From the NCBI GenBank assembly GCA_007570785.1, contig ML660774.1, positions 8,695,969-8,759,968 on the forward strand: 64,000 nt of DNA, given 5' to 3'. The notes beneath the pieces are model-generated. The model was given only the letters and a program-made list of their open reading frames with translations. It had not been told where the DNA came from and searched no databases. The stretch is from Antilocapra americana. Its lineage: Eukaryota > Chordata > Mammalia > Artiodactyla > Antilocapridae. Positions 12,457-23,910 of the stretch are shown one piece after another. Position 1 is the first letter of the stretch. Each line of letters opens with the position of its first letter. Both the position numbers and the translations under genes were made by a program.

Positions 12457-12661
12457 GGCTTCCCCGGTGGCTCAGACGGTAAAGAATCTGCCTGCAATGC
12501 AAGAGACCCAGGGTTGATCCCTGGGTTTGGAAGCTCCCCGGGAGAAGGGAATGGCAACCCACTCCAGTACTCTTGCCTGGAGAATCCCATGGACAGAGGA
12601 GCCTGGGGGGCTACAGTCCATGGGCTTGCAAATGATTGGACACAACTGAGCAACTAACACT
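12457..12661 (+). mobile_element. Bov-tA SINE, sense
   Basis: Nearly full length: tRNA-like head 'ggcttccccggtggctcag', body 'cactccagtactcttgcctg' and end 'gacacaactgagcaactaac'. It sits 19 bases downstream of the MITE. The 121- and 81-codon minus frames are antisense by-products. Confidence 0.92.
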
Positions 12662-12690
12662 TTTTTCATGAAATATGTGTATATACATAA

Positions 12691-12716
12691 TGTGTGTGTG
12701 TGTGTGTGTGTGTGTG
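12691..12716. repeat. (TG)13 microsatellite
   Basis: Thirteen uninterrupted TG units about 30 bases beyond the SINE tail. Microsatellites often nucleate from SINE tails in ruminants; the tract is long enough to be polymorphic. Confidence 0.95.
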
Positions 12717-13371
12717 TATAGTTTTCTTTTCTCTTAAACTGCCCAGAGTTAGCTGTTAGGTATGCAGCCATTATGCAGGCTTTCATAACAACCAAGCCCC
12801 CCCCGTAGTATGGACCCCAGAATCTGCAGAGGCCCACTGCAGTCTCTGAGATGGCAGATAGAAGGCTGGCACATGGCCTGAGCTCTTGCCAATTGAATCA
12901 TCCTGTCTACTCCTGGGACTTTGAATCTGGAGCTAATGTTACAAAACAACAGTGATCCCTTTGTATTTATTCTGGAGGCACAAGTGGATTCAGTGCTCCA
13001 GACCAGCAAGCGCTGTGTTTCTAGCAGTGAAATACTATGTCCGCTGGAGTGGGGTCCTAACCAGTCTCTTCTTGTGGTGTGATTTTCACTATTATTGTCT
13101 AGCTTCCTTTGGTTTCATAACTGATTTCTAGGTTCTACAGTATCTTTCCAGTAAATTTGGCAAACTAGCCAATATCCTTCCAGTGAATTCACTTTCTATT
13201 TAAGGTCACCAGAATGGGTTTCTGTTGTTTGTAAACAAGAGCCCTAATACACATAAGAGTAAGAAAAAAGGTTCAGTATTTTATTATAAGGAGTCCCTAA
13301 GTCCATCCGTGGATACTGCCTCTCAATCTAGCAGTTTGGTGTTTTGGGGGAATTGGTGGTTGGTGCTGCTG
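12717..13371. other. Unique intergenic DNA
   Basis: No family or gene recognised. A C-run (about 12796-12804) is present. An 86-codon minus frame at 12749-13009 has no known motif. Confidence 0.5.
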
Positions 13372-13899
13372 GTTGTTGTACAGTTGCTAAGTCATGTCTG
13401 GCTCTCTGTGACCCCGGACTGTAGCACACAAGGCTTCCCTGTCCTTCACTATCTCTTGGAGTTTGCTCAGACTCATGTCCATTGAGTCAGTGATGCCATC
13501 CAACCATCTCATCTTCTGCCACCCCCTTCTCCTCTGGCCCTCAGTCTTTCCCAGCATCAAGGTCTTTTCCAAAGGGTTGGCTCTTCACATCAAATGGCCA
13601 AAGCATTGGAACTTCAGCATCAGTCCTTCCAATGAACACTCAGGACTGATCTCCTTTAGGATTGACCGGTTTGATCTCCTTGCAGTCCAAGGGGCTCTCA
13701 AGAGTCTTCTCTAGCACCACAGTTCAAAAGTATCAATTTTTCAGTGTTCAGCTTTCTTTATGGTCCAACTCTCACACCTGTACACGACTACTGGAAAAAC
13801 CATAGCTTTGACTACATGGACCTTTGTCGGCAAAGTAATGTCTTTGCTTTTTAATATGCTGTCTAGGTTTGTCATAGCTTTTCTTCCAAGGAGCAAGCA
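13372..13899 (-). mobile_element. BovB LINE 3' half-kilobase, antisense
   Basis: Runs from the inverted tail (gttgctaagtcatgtctg) through 'ctccaatgaacactcagga'-like body and 'tatggtccaactctcacacc' to 'ttcttccaaggagcaagc'. That is about 530 bases of 5'-truncated BovB, covering the end of the ORF downstream of the reverse transcriptase. It supplies an ungapped reference for the N-filled stretch at 43036-43135. Confidence 0.93.
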
Positions 13900-15324
13900 T
13901 GGTGATGGTTAGTTTGGGTAAGTGGCAGGAAGGGATGGTTAAGGACATCTGCTCTGAAAAGTATCAAGTTAATTGTTAAAAAATATTAGGGGTTTGAAAA
14001 CCTCAACTTTCTCATAGTATTAGTATGAGGTAAAAAATCATGAATTTATGCTTATCATTTCTAGAAAGTCAAGTTTATTTTAAAAGGGTACATTTGTAAT
14101 CTCAATTATTTACTTTAGGTCTTGCTACCTCTTATTTTTAAGCTGAGGAGTAATGTAGATCTCTATCCGCTGACCAAAATAAATTAAATAAGGCTCCTCA
14201 TAAATTCATCTTCTGTAGTGTGTACCGAAGAGGCTTTTTCAGTGAAGGAAATAAAACAAAAGGGCTTATATCTGGGCTATAAGTGGGCTCACATTCATCT
14301 GACCCAGCAGTTCTCTCACACTGAGTCTTTTGATAAAAAATTTCAGAGCAGAAATATAGGAGGCTGTTTTATGTAAGTCAGTCTACCTAGTATGTTCTGC
14401 AAAGACATATTTTAAAAATTAACCTCAGAATGTTTGCAGAGTAACAGATGGCCTGCAATTGAATGTCTAAGTTAATATGTAATGAGCCTACTACATGTCT
14501 TAATGGCCCGTATGTATAGATTTTGTTAAAGTGTAAATGATTGACACTTAAGCTATGAAGATGAAAGCTGTGGAGTGTATGTGTGTATGAAATCTCTTTT
14601 CCAAGGTCATCAAGTTCTCTTAGTAGAATTTATCACTTGTGAGGCAATTAATACTACAATTTTAAATTTAACTTTTAAAAATTTTCAATTCTAATAAACT
14701 AGAAAGTATGAGATTCAGAGTAAGTGAGCCGGGCAGGTCATGTGACTTCAGAAACTGAAGAGAGGAAAGGCAAATCCGTTTCCCCAACCTTTGTGCTTTC
14801 TTTTGATTTGGTTATGTGATCCCCTTCTAGACAGTCAAAAAGAAGTTTAAAAGTAGGCTTTCCCTCTTTAGCGGTCAGTTTCCTTTGAAGCACAGAGATG
14901 AAATGTTTGTTATATAGTTTGTTGATTAAAATCCATTGTTTTCCCTCTTCTTGTAGCTAAGTCCAGGATTATCTCCTGTGTTTATTCTAGTCCTTGCCTG
15001 CAGCCAGCAATTTAACATCAGCACAGGCAGCCAGAGAATGCTTCCTATGTGAAAATTAGCACTCTTCATGGTAGACAAAATTTCTCTTCAATGCTTACCA
15101 AAGTCTCCAAATAGCATCTTTTCCCCTAGTAGGCTTTACATACAGCAGAACAGCCCTACCCCACTCACGCTGGAAATGAAAGATCATCTGCACAAGAAAG
15201 CACTTCTCCTTGAGAATTGAGTCTCTGGTTTCTCAGCTACCAAGGGAGTAGTTTATGGCTATTACATATATTATAGGTATAATAAGGACACCAAATATAA
15301 TATATATAACATCTTATGTATAAG
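13900..15324. other. Unique AT-rich intergenic DNA
   Basis: No gene or repeat family recognised on either strand. Confidence 0.55.
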
Positions 15325-15537
15325 GACTTGCTGTTTAGTCACTAAGTCGTGTCTGACTCTTCTGTGACCCCATGGACTCCAGCCTGCCAGGCTCCTCTGC
15401 CCATGGGGTTTCTCAGGCAAGAATACTGGAGTGGGTTTCCTTCTCCAGGGCATCTTTCCAACCCAGGGGTGGAACCATCATCTGCATTAGCAAGTGGATT
15501 CTTTACCATCTGAGCCACCAAGGAAGCTTATTATAAG
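15325..15537 (-). mobile_element. Bov-tA SINE, antisense, with target duplication
   Basis: Antisense tail 'gctgtttagtcactaagtcg', middle 'caggcaagaatactggagtg' and inverted head 'tgagccaccaaggaagc'. Flanks cttatgtataagga and cttattataagga differ by a one-base indel and look like the target-site duplication. Confidence 0.93.
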
Positions 15538-17249
15538 GATACCTGTTTGCTAATAACTAAACAGAGGGTATCAAAACACAGGGTATTAAAAAACAATAAA
15601 AAAATGGGAATACAGTACAGATCGCACATATACACAGATAAGTCCTTGTTCTTGGAAGCTTAACAGCCCCTAACTTTTTCTAAGTGGCTAAATTGGCTTA
15701 CAGATTTTCTAGTATTTATTGCATTTCATTTTAATAAGCAGTTATTATAGTTAAATAACTAATTACCTTATAGGAGATATAACAAATATCATGAGGTGTC
15801 ATCCTTAAAATGCTTTATCGCTGGTTTTTCAGTGTCACAAAGTAATAATCAAAGGCAGAGCTTAAAACAAGTAAGAGTAATAATCACAAAGTAATAATCA
15901 AAGGCAGAGTAAAACAAGTTCCATTAGAGAAGCAAAATAAGATTTCATTTTCAGGGAGACTCTGTATGCTTGAATGCTATATGAATAAATCAGTGTAGGC
16001 TAGAGACAATAGGTTTATTGAAATGGTTTGTGTTGAATGAGTGACTAGACGGAATATTTCCTCTGAGTCCACTCGAGGGTGTATTTCTCCTGCAGGAGCT
16101 AGGTGATTGGGATCCTTTTGTCTTTTACTGGTTGACAGACTGTATAGAGAAGGAGAAGGCATTATTCAGTCTTAATTTGTGACTGTGCTACAGAAGACGT
16201 GACTGAGAAGTTAAGAGAGATTAAAAAAATAGGAAACTTCTCATTCTTCTATGGGTCTATATGGGGGTAATATTTAAAATTAAAGACTAAGATCAAGATG
16301 TGAAGGTATTGATTTTTATAATGTTGGTAGCTAGAGATGTTGATTCATCTCCTTTTCAGATCAGGAAGTCAAACTGTAATAGGAGTTTACTAGTTCTCCA
16401 GGGATATCACAAAATGTACTATTGATATAAAACATCAAAAGTAAAAGTAACTAAGCAATCAAAGGATTTACTCCCAAATTACAAATCCTCTCTTTGATTA
16501 TGCATATATAGATAATCATATGTATTTGTATATAGAATCATATATATCTGAATACATATGTATCTTTGAATATATATATAATCTTAGAAGTGGTTGACAG
16601 AATCATGGAATATTTGAAATATTAGAATTAATAGAAGACTTAACTGTTATATTGTCTATCCCTCTATTTTTGTAATAAAAAACTGAGGCCAGAGAGTTGA
16701 ACTGAGTTATTCAGTTTCCATAGTTAATGATCAGAATAATACTTTCTTAAAGTATAATAATATTTGCATATAAATAATGATCTTTTGATGCCTCTACTTT
16801 AAAACTTCAGTGTAACTCACTGGGAGAAAAAAGGATTTTGGTCTCGCCTGAAATTTCATCTTTTTATTTACCAGTACAGAGGGTATCTGCATTATTATGT
16901 AGAGTGAGAAGTTAATCTGCATTGCTTTTGAAAGTCATTTGCTACTCAGTATAAATATTCTGAACTTCATTATCTTGCAAGTAAAAATGTGGTCAGTTTA
17001 ACATCCACACCCAAATCTAGTTAGCTCCAAATCCCTGTCTGCCCAGGCAGGACCTCAGGGCTAGTCCCTTTCCAAGTGATCTCAGAATTTCTGAGTGAAC
17101 ATGACTCAGTCAGTAGTACAGCTCTTAAAATTTTTTTCCAGATTCAGATTCTTGGTGGTCTGCTCTCCCTCGGTCCTAAGCCACTGTTTAAGATACTGCT
17201 GTTGTGTTCGGGTCAGAATCAAGGAGACTATTTGTGGCTACCTGATTTC
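15538..17249. other. Unique AT-rich intergenic DNA
   Basis: No gene seen. Contains a short tandem duplication (listed separately), a TA-rich low-complexity patch at about 16500-16582 and a weak antisense MIR-like core near 16670-16735 (aaaactgaggccagagag). Confidence 0.5.
15836..15919. repeat. Two-copy duplication, 49-base period
   Basis: The block cacaaagtaataatcaaagg followed by cagag and aaaacaagt occurs at 15836-15872 and again at 15885-15919. The second copy lacks CTT, and a short partial repeat (gtaataatc) lies between. It is a local tandem duplication in AT-rich DNA. Confidence 0.9.
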
Positions 17250-17368
17250 AGTGCACTGGTAAAGAATCTGCCTGCAATGGGCAGGAGACCCTGGTTTGAT
17301 ACCTGGGTCAGGAACATCCCAGGAATTGAACCCTGGAGAAGGGATAGGCCACCCACTCCAGTATTCAT
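17250..17368 (+). mobile_element. Bov-tA SINE left half, first unit of a dimer
   Basis: A sense copy begins inside the tRNA-like head (actggtaaagaatctgcctg) and stops at 'cactccagtattcatgg', where the next SINE begins without a gap. It contains an internal near-repeat (ggaacatcccaggaattgaa) not present in standard copies. Confidence 0.85.
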
Positions 17369-17565
17369 GGCCTTCCCTGATGGCTCAGACAGTAAAGATT
17401 CTGCCTGTAATGTGGGAGACCTGGGTTGGGAAGATCTCCTGGAGGAGGGTGTGGCCACCCACCCCTGTATTCTTGCCCGGAGAATCCCATGGACAGAGGA
17501 GGCTGGTAGGCTACAGTCCATGGGGTCGCAAAGAGTCAGACACGACTGAGCGACTAAGCACATCA
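17369..17565 (+). mobile_element. Bov-tA SINE, sense, second unit of a dimer
   Basis: Full-length copy with head 'ggccttccctgatggctcag' and end 'gacacgactgagcgactaag'. It abuts the truncated unit exactly at the 'agtattc' position of the body, consistent with insertion into an older SINE followed by loss of its right half. The 157-, 129- and 168-codon frames across this region are SINE artefacts. Confidence 0.92.
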
Positions 17566-19897
17566 CAGGTGTCCAGTGCAGAGCTTCAGAACCCCAGAAC
17601 ATATTCATATATTGCTGCTGAATCCTTGGGCTTTGGTACTCAGGCATCATCCATTTTTCTACTTCTTCTTTACACTCTCCCCTAGCCTGCCAAAGCCTCT
17701 TCCTTTTCCAGAAAATATTAATAATATAAGGCAAAAGGAAACTTCCAGAGTGCTGTTCATGTCACTTTTGAAAAAGCATTTATGTTCATCTTTATCCAGC
17801 CAAGATAACATTTTAAGAAGATTTTAAGATACATTTTACTCTCTGAGAACTGGCATGAAAGATGGATCATCATTACTCTAATTAACCACTTCTTGTAAAG
17901 ATGATGAAGATTTGTGTGGTTTGGCCAAAATATTGAACCTCCATTAAGAAATATTTTCTCAGTTTTTCAACTAAAAGCCCATCCCTGGAGCAACTTCACG
18001 AAGGATAACTTCGTTTTAATCTGTACGTCTAGTGCCTTACTTTCTATGAGGTCCAAATGGATCTCAAGTCTTTTTTCTGGGCCATTGACATGGAAAATGG
18101 TAGTTGGCAGTCAATGGTCATTAAAAAGCATTCTTAGGCTGATGCTATAGCATTGGGTAGCCATTACTGTCATGTTGTGAGTGAAAAAGGTAGACTCATA
18201 GTATTTTAAAAATGGAAAGGAACTTAGAAATAATTTTGTTCAACTCCCTTGTCTTATAGATAAAAGCAATCATATAACAATTTGTCATTTTATACCCAAT
18301 TTAGAAGTTTTCAATATTCTTCTATAAAAAGAAGACATACAATCAAATAAGGTACAATTCCTTGCAGAGACAGTTTATCTGAGCATCTCATTTCTATTCC
18401 ATTTAACCGTTGCACTGGTGTATCCGGTGGTAATTCTCCTCCCTGATTTATAACGATCCCAGGTGCATTTTATACTCCATCCATGAAATGACTGAAACAC
18501 CTAAAAAATAATTCACATTTTAGTAAAGAATTCCACAAAAATACTTTCTTGGATGGGAATATTTTGCAATAAATGAAATTAGGTAGATAAAGCATTTTCT
18601 AAAGTAGTGGGATTCTTAGAGCGCTGATAAAATTAGTTGAAGCCTGAATGAGTATCTTGAATGGCTGAGGAGGAGGGGCTCAAAGATAAGAAATTTAACT
18701 TGGTGTTTTTTTGGATAAATGCAGTAACATTTAAGTTTCTGAAAACTCAATCAGAATGTTCAAATGCACCTCCTACTGGTTGCCTTCTTTCTCTTATATC
18801 ATGTTAAACCAGCCTTGGATCTTGATGACTCCCCAGTGATTTCCAATTCTTTGCCCTTCCTAAGAGCCGTCTGTTGTATTGCCATTCCCACTAGATCTGA
18901 CATAAACATTTATGTGTGAGTTCATCTCCAGCAGAGACTGTGCCTAGTAAGTTCCGGGAACTCTGTACTGCCCAACACTGAGCTGCTAAGTGTACTTTTT
19001 CTCAAGGTATCTTCTCTGAGAAAGGTTGCATTGCAGAGCTAATTTAACTGAAGCTAGCACACAAACTTTTTCTAATTAATTAAGACCTTGATGGTAAAGG
19101 TGTTGGTGGTCACTGAGCGCCAAGGATAGGAAGCGCTCTTTCCACAGGTGTTGAAAATCTTCATCTAAACAAACAAAATGGTCATAAGAATTGAAAATAT
19201 TTATACGGTATTCTTCCCATGAGTCAAATTCAGATAATGGAGATCTACCACAGGGATTGTATTGACATAGTTTGTTTAAGGGCCATCAAGGTGCCATTGA
19301 CTAGAAGCAAATTGGTTATAATTCACTTGAGAATGTGGGGCCTGTGCTCATTGTCTTCTGAAGCTGACTTATAAAATCAAACCAGCGTCCTCCTGGACAT
19401 ATTTAATAATGCATTCAAGCAGGCATTTTGCCAAATCCCTTTGAGACAGTATTAAATTGAAAGATATTTTAAACATTCATTTTGATGAATGTCACATAGG
19501 TAATGACCTTGTCCAATTCACAGAGCCTAGTACACAATGAAGCATTGACTAACAGTTTATTAGAGTACAATCGGATTTATTTTTCTACATTAGATATTTA
19601 TTTGCCTCAGTATGTTATTTCCAGTTTTATAGAGTTCTTTGTCCTGCTTAAGAAATTAATACATGTTCACTGTAAAAAATTAGAAAAATGCAAAAGAAAT
19701 GGGGAATAATTTTAAAAAATTAACTTGATTTGGGAAAATAACCACTATTTCTATCTTGATCTCAATCTTTTAAAATGAAATGTATAAATACATATTTATT
19801 TTTATATATTTTCCTTTTTTATAATTTTTAAATTTAATTTTATTTTAAATTTTGTATCAATCACTATAAAATTAAACAGTACATGTTGTTGCATAAT
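17566..19897. other. Unique intergenic DNA
   Basis: No gene recognised. A stretch near 18195-18260 (tggaaaggaacttagaaata) resembles an ancient mammalian repeat, too eroded to name. Confidence 0.5.
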
Positions 19898-20090
19898 TTA
19901 ATGATAAAGGAATCCACCTGCCAATGCAGAAGACATGAGTTCGATCCCTGGAAGATCCCTGGAGAAGGAAATGGCAGTCCACTCCAGTATTCTTGCCTAG
20001 GAAATCCCAAGGACAGAGGAGGCTGGCAGGCTACAGTCCATGGGGTCACAAAGGGTCAGACACGACTTAGCAACCGAGCAACAACAACAA
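19898..20090 (+). mobile_element. Bov-tA SINE, sense, damaged head
   Basis: The tRNA-like head is eroded (aatgataaaggaatccacct) but the body (actccagtattcttgcctag) and end (gacacgacttagcaaccgag) are clear, with a CAACAACAA tail. The B-box motif gagttcgatccctgg is intact. Confidence 0.9.
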
Positions 20091-20147
20091 AGCTTGGGGA
20101 TTGCAGGGCAGAGGCCTGAGGATACTCAGTAAACTATATCCTTGAGA

Positions 20148-20177
20148 AATCTTGGATGAAACTCTTCATCCAAGATT
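20148..20177. repeat. Perfect 12-base hairpin within a short repeat cluster
   Basis: Arms aatcttggatga and tcatccaagatt flank a six-base loop. The hairpin sits in a cluster of three copies of 'ccttgagaaat' between 20140 and 20221, so it probably arose by local duplication and inversion. Confidence 0.85.
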
Positions 20178-20306
20178 GATCCAAGATTTCATCCTTGAGA
20201 AATCTCTACATCCTTGAGAAATACCTACATCTTGCCTAGAGAAACAACAGCCCTATTTTTCAGGGTCAATGTTCAGATTCACGTTGTGGTTAATTTTTCT
20301 TATTTT

Positions 20307-20432
20307 AGAAAATGCCATTGCGAACACACGTATACCCATGGCGGATTCATGTCAATGTATGGCAAAACCAACATGATAATGTAAAGAAAATAAATAAGTA
20401 AATAAAATTAAAAAAAAAAGAAAATGCCATTG
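20307..20432 (+). mobile_element. Very short 5'-truncated ruminant L1 insertion with perfect target duplication
   Basis: Between two identical 14-base copies of agaaaatgccattg (20307-20320 and 20419-20432) lie only 98 bases. They match the extreme 3' end of the ruminant L1 (tatacccatggcggattcat, then tggcaaaaccaacatgataa), followed by an A-rich tail. The sense orientation and exact duplication indicate a young insertion. Confidence 0.92.
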
Positions 20433-20914
20433 GATAGTCTGCTCATGAAATACATATTAAATTAAAGCATTATGTATGTATTAAATAAATATCTTTAATA
20501 CTACTTTAATACTGTAACTATTCTTCAGATCCCTATTTTGTTATACACAACAAGATAGCCAACTTTGGTATCATTTATCTTAGCCACTTTGGCGTTATTA
20601 TCATCTTCCCTGTTCTGAAGCTAATTTTATTTCTAGAAGTTGGAATTTCTTTATATAATGAAGTACTAATAGTAACTTTACTAACATGGAAAGTGTAGAG
20701 AATTACTCTGGGGCTCCAAAAGAGTTTTGCTATTTTTAACCTTTGACTTTATAGACACCTGAACTACTTTAAACTACCAAAATATATAAAATTAACAATG
20801 CATTTATTTGTAAATAGGCAAGAGTGCATGGTGGGCCCTTCAAAATAACATCTTTATTTTCTGTAGCAACTCACAAATCACTTGGCATACAATATTTGCC
20901 TATGTGGCAAAATA
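20433..20914. other. Unique AT-rich DNA
   Basis: Nothing recognisable on either strand. Confidence 0.5.
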
Positions 20915-21010
20915 ATTCACACTTTATATATAAGGAAACTGAGGCTCAGAGAAATCAAACTATTTGTCATAAGTACATAGCCTGTAAGTAGCACAATCAC
21001 AGTCAAATAC
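20915..21010 (-). mobile_element. MIR SINE fragment, antisense
   Basis: The antisense core aaggaaactgaggctcagag followed by a degraded 'cacaatcacagtca' matches the conserved MIR core. An ancient mammal-wide element. Confidence 0.75.
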
Positions 21011-21117
21011 ACACTATTATGTATAAAATAGATGACTAGCGAAAACCTACTGTAGAGCATGGAGAACTCTGCTCATTGTTCTGAGGTGGCCTAAATAGGA
21101 AAGAAATCCAAAAGAGA

Positions 21118-21295
21118 GGCTTCCCTGGCAGCTCAGAAGATAGAGAATCTGCCTGCAGTGTGGGAGACCGGGTTCGGTCCCTGGAGCGGGAAGATTCTCT
21201 GGAGAAGGGAATGGCTACCCACCCCAGTATTCTTGCCTAGAGAATTCTATGGGCAGAGGAGCAAAGAGTCAGACACGACTGAATGGCTAACACCA
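21118..21295 (+). mobile_element. Bov-tA SINE, sense, inside L1
   Basis: Head 'ggcttccctggcagctcag', B-box 'gggttcggtccctgg' and end 'gacacgactgaatggctaac'. Part of the right body (cctggcgggctacagtccat segment) is deleted: 'gggcagaggagcaaagagtc'. Confidence 0.9.
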
Positions 21296-21428
21296 ACACA
21301 GGGAACTCTACCCATTGCTCTGTGGGGACATAAATAGGAAAGAAATTCAAAAGAGTGGAGACAAGTCTACAAATAGTTGATTTACTTTGTTGTGCGGCAG
21401 AAACAAATGCAACACTGTAAAGCAACTA

Positions 21429-21534
21429 TAGTGGAAGTCGCTCAGTCCTGTCTGACTCCTTGAGACCCCGTGGACTGTAGCCTGCCAGACTCCTCTGTCT
21501 ATGGAATTATGCAGGCCGGAATACTGGAGTAGAT
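21429..21534 (-). mobile_element. Partial Bov-tA SINE, antisense
   Basis: Antisense 'gtcgctcagtcctgtctgac' to 'ggccggaatactggagtag'. The inverted tRNA-like head is missing, so it is truncated at its 5' end. It interrupts the L1 tail between 'gcaactata' and 'tactccaat', which rejoin to a normal L1 ending. Confidence 0.88.
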
Positions 21535-21555
21535 ACTCCAATTTGAAAGAAAGAG

Positions 21556-21760
21556 ATCCTCTTTCTAGATGTATGATTATAATGTATTTAAAGTATCAAT
21601 ATGTATATTAAATATATAATATAAATAGTACATATTTATAATAGATACATAATTTATAAAATTTTATAGTATTAGATTATAATATATTTGTATACCATAT
21701 AATTATGATATCTAATATATATGTAATATATATCTAGAAAGAGATTAAATACAAGGCACG
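21556..21760. repeat. AT-rich low-complexity stretch
   Basis: Dense TA, ATAT and AATAT words with almost no GC over about 150 bases (21580-21735). No phased unit is visible. Confidence 0.75.
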
Positions 21761-21953
21761 CAGTGAAAGTTGCTCAGTCGTGTCTGACTCTTTGTGACCC
21801 CATGGACTATAGAGTCCATGGAATTCTCCAGGCCAGAATACTGGAGTGGGTAGCCTTTCCCTTCTCCAGGGGATCTTCCCAACCCAGGGATCAAACCCAG
21901 GTCTCCTGCATTGCAGGCAGATTATTTACCAGCTGAGCCACAAGGGAAGCCCC
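21761..21953 (-). mobile_element. Bov-tA SINE, antisense
   Basis: Runs from 'cagtgaaagttgctcagtcg' to the inverted head 'agctgagccacaagggaagc'. A short internal deletion is present after 'ccatggactatagagtccat', leaving a small palindrome. Confidence 0.93.
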
Positions 21954-22082
21954 AATATAAGATATTAATGTATTTAGAATGGTATTATGTATAAAATTAT
22001 GTCTATATCTGTATCTATAATCTGTTGGTTATGTTTCTTAGAGAACCCTGTCTTGCATAACGATAGACATCCTTATTTTCTG

Positions 22083-22561
22083 GTTGTGCTGGATGGAATA
22101 ATGATCCTTCCACCAGTATTCACATTTTAATTCTAGAAGCCTGTCAGTGACCTTATCAGGAAGGAGACTTTGCCAAAATGATTAAATTTAAGTGTCTCCA
22201 TATGGAGAGATTATTCTGGTAGTCCCTAAATGTAATCACAAGGTTCTATATAGGAGAGAGGGGGAGGGAGATTTGATTACAGGAGATGACACTGTGATGA
22301 CAGAAGCCAGACACTAGGCACTGGTTTTGACCATGGAGGAGGGCCACCCTGCCAAGGAATGTAGCTGGCTTCTAGAAGAGGGGAAAGGCAAGGAAATGGA
22401 TTTCCCCCTTGAGTCTCTAGAAGGAACCAGCCCTGCCTTCAGCTTGCCTTCAGTCCAGTGAGACTGATTTTGGACTTGTGACTTCCAGAACTGTAAGAGA
22501 ATAAACTTGTATTGTTTGAAGCTATTAAGTTTGTGGCAATTTGTTAGAATAGTAATAGGAA
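22083..22561 (+). mobile_element. MLT1-like (ERVL-MaLR) LTR, sense
   Basis: The order of landmarks matches this ancient LTR family: 'gaccttatcaggaaggagac' in the left part, a central 'agaagccagacactaggca', then 'ttggacttgtgacttccaga', 'actgtaagagaataaacttg' (containing the AATAAA signal) and 'ttaagtttgtggcaatttgt' at the right end. No internal retroviral sequence is attached, so it is a solitary LTR. Subfamily not assigned. Confidence 0.75.
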
Positions 22562-23586
22562 AAATAATTGTAGGAAAATAGGAAATAATAGGAAAATAAT
22601 TCCTGTTACAATAGTAATAGGAAATAATAAGTGATGAAAACTATTCTGGACTTAGTTGTTTTCTCTTCTGATAAAATTCCTTTACTCTGCGTCTCTCAGG
22701 CATTTCACAAAACGCATTGGTTTCTGGACATCCCAATCCCATAATTTTGAGAGGTCATCCTTTACAGAAAGTCATGTGGGTAGGGCCAGGTGTGAGTCCT
22801 GCGGCTTGATGCAAGCCTTACTCAAAGCTTCTGGAATGGTTCCAGGGAAAGGCGGTTCAGGTTCAGTGGGTCTGGTCGGGCTCCAGGCAGGTTTGCCTGT
22901 GCATATGTGACACGGTGTTCCTCTCGGGACACACTGGTCAGCGGCCAGTCCTCAAGAGGGAGTAAGACAGCTGAATCTTGGCACTTGGTCCCCTGCTCAC
23001 TTACACATCAGTATGCACAAGCAGATGATGGATCAACCAAGAGAGCAAGCCATGTTCTCTGTGAAAGAGCCCTACAAAATACAGTAAATTTCTAGAATCA
23101 TTTGATCAGAAGAGAGACATCTACAATGATGAAACCCAGAGACTGTCCAGGGAACAAATTTAGCATAATTTAAGAGTAAATTCTTTGGTTCACTTTTAAC
23201 AGACCAGAGGTAAAAAGAAAAAAAAAAGTCTAACACCTAAAGCTTGAGAATCTATGCTTTATTCCCCCTGCGCAGCATCCCTAGGCTTTTCTCAAGTCAA
23301 AACTAACGAGAATGCTGACCACGAGCCAGCTGCTGTTTCCTGGCAGGTGGGCTGGCCATAATGAGGCAGACATATCAGGGAGGCAATATCAACTCTCACT
23401 TCTCTTTTGCTGGCTCAAGATTTGTTAGTTGCTTGATCAGCTAAGAAACCTAAATTGCAAAGCACAGAGTCCATACTTCTCGATAATAATCTGTTTACCC
23501 CTGGGAGCCCTGTCCTTTGCTTGACTCATCTGCTGCTCTGCCTTGCTCTTCTTTGAGTCCCAGTCTACTTGAGATGACATAGCCTC
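22562..23586. other. Unique DNA with a short AATAGGAAA repeat cluster
   Basis: At 22548-22632 the words aatagtaatagga and aggaaataata recur several times, a local degenerate duplication next to the LTR end. The rest is unique, including two short plus frames (84 and 62 codons) without recognisable domains. Confidence 0.5.
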
Positions 23587-23910
23587 CTTTAAAATTTATT
23601 TTAATTTATGTATTTATTATTTTTGGCTGAGCTGGGTCTTGGTTGCTGCGTGGGCTTTTCTCTAGTTGCAGTGAGTAGGGGCCCCTCTCTAGTTGTGAGC
23701 ATGGGCTTCTCACTGTGGCGGCTTCTCTTGTTGCAGAGCACAGGCTCCAGGGTGCGCAGGCTCCAGTAGTTGTGGCTCATGGGCTCAGTAGCTGTGGCAT
23801 ACGGGCTTAGGTGCTCTATGGCATGTAGGATCTTCCTGGATCAGGGATCAAACCCATGTCTCCTGTATTGGTGGCCAGCTTCTTTATCACTGAGCCACCA
23901 TGGAAGCCTC
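23587..23910 (-). mobile_element. CHR-1 SINE, antisense, with target duplication
   Basis: Full-length antisense copy: T-rich tail (ttatttttggctgagctg), the long central 'ggcttctcactgtggcggct' region, and the inverted tRNA-like head 'cactgagccaccatggaagc'. The 10-base duplication acatagcctc flanks it exactly (23577-23586 and 23911-23920). Confidence 0.92.

Larger units (their letters stand above)
21030..21555 (+). mobile_element. L1 3' UTR, sense, broken by two SINEs
   Basis: Three pieces of one L1 3' end are visible: 'aaacctactgtagagcat' (to 21117), 'acagggaactctaccc' onward (21296-21428, including 'ttgttgtgcggcagaaacaa') and the end 'tactccaatttgaaag' (21535-21555). The two gaps are a sense Bov-tA and an antisense partial Bov-tA. 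The first two pieces repeat about 57 bases on both sides of the first SINE. Confidence 0.7.

Noticed and set aside
17076..17734. Overlapping 157-, 129- and 168-codon open frames on both strands
   Set aside because: They lie over the Bov-tA dimer; these SINEs routinely give long open frames in several phases. No domain or conserved start is present.
22548..22632. Regularly spaced AATAGGAAA-type words resembling a repeat array with spacers
   Set aside because: Spacing and units are irregular and low-complexity; not a CRISPR or satellite array.
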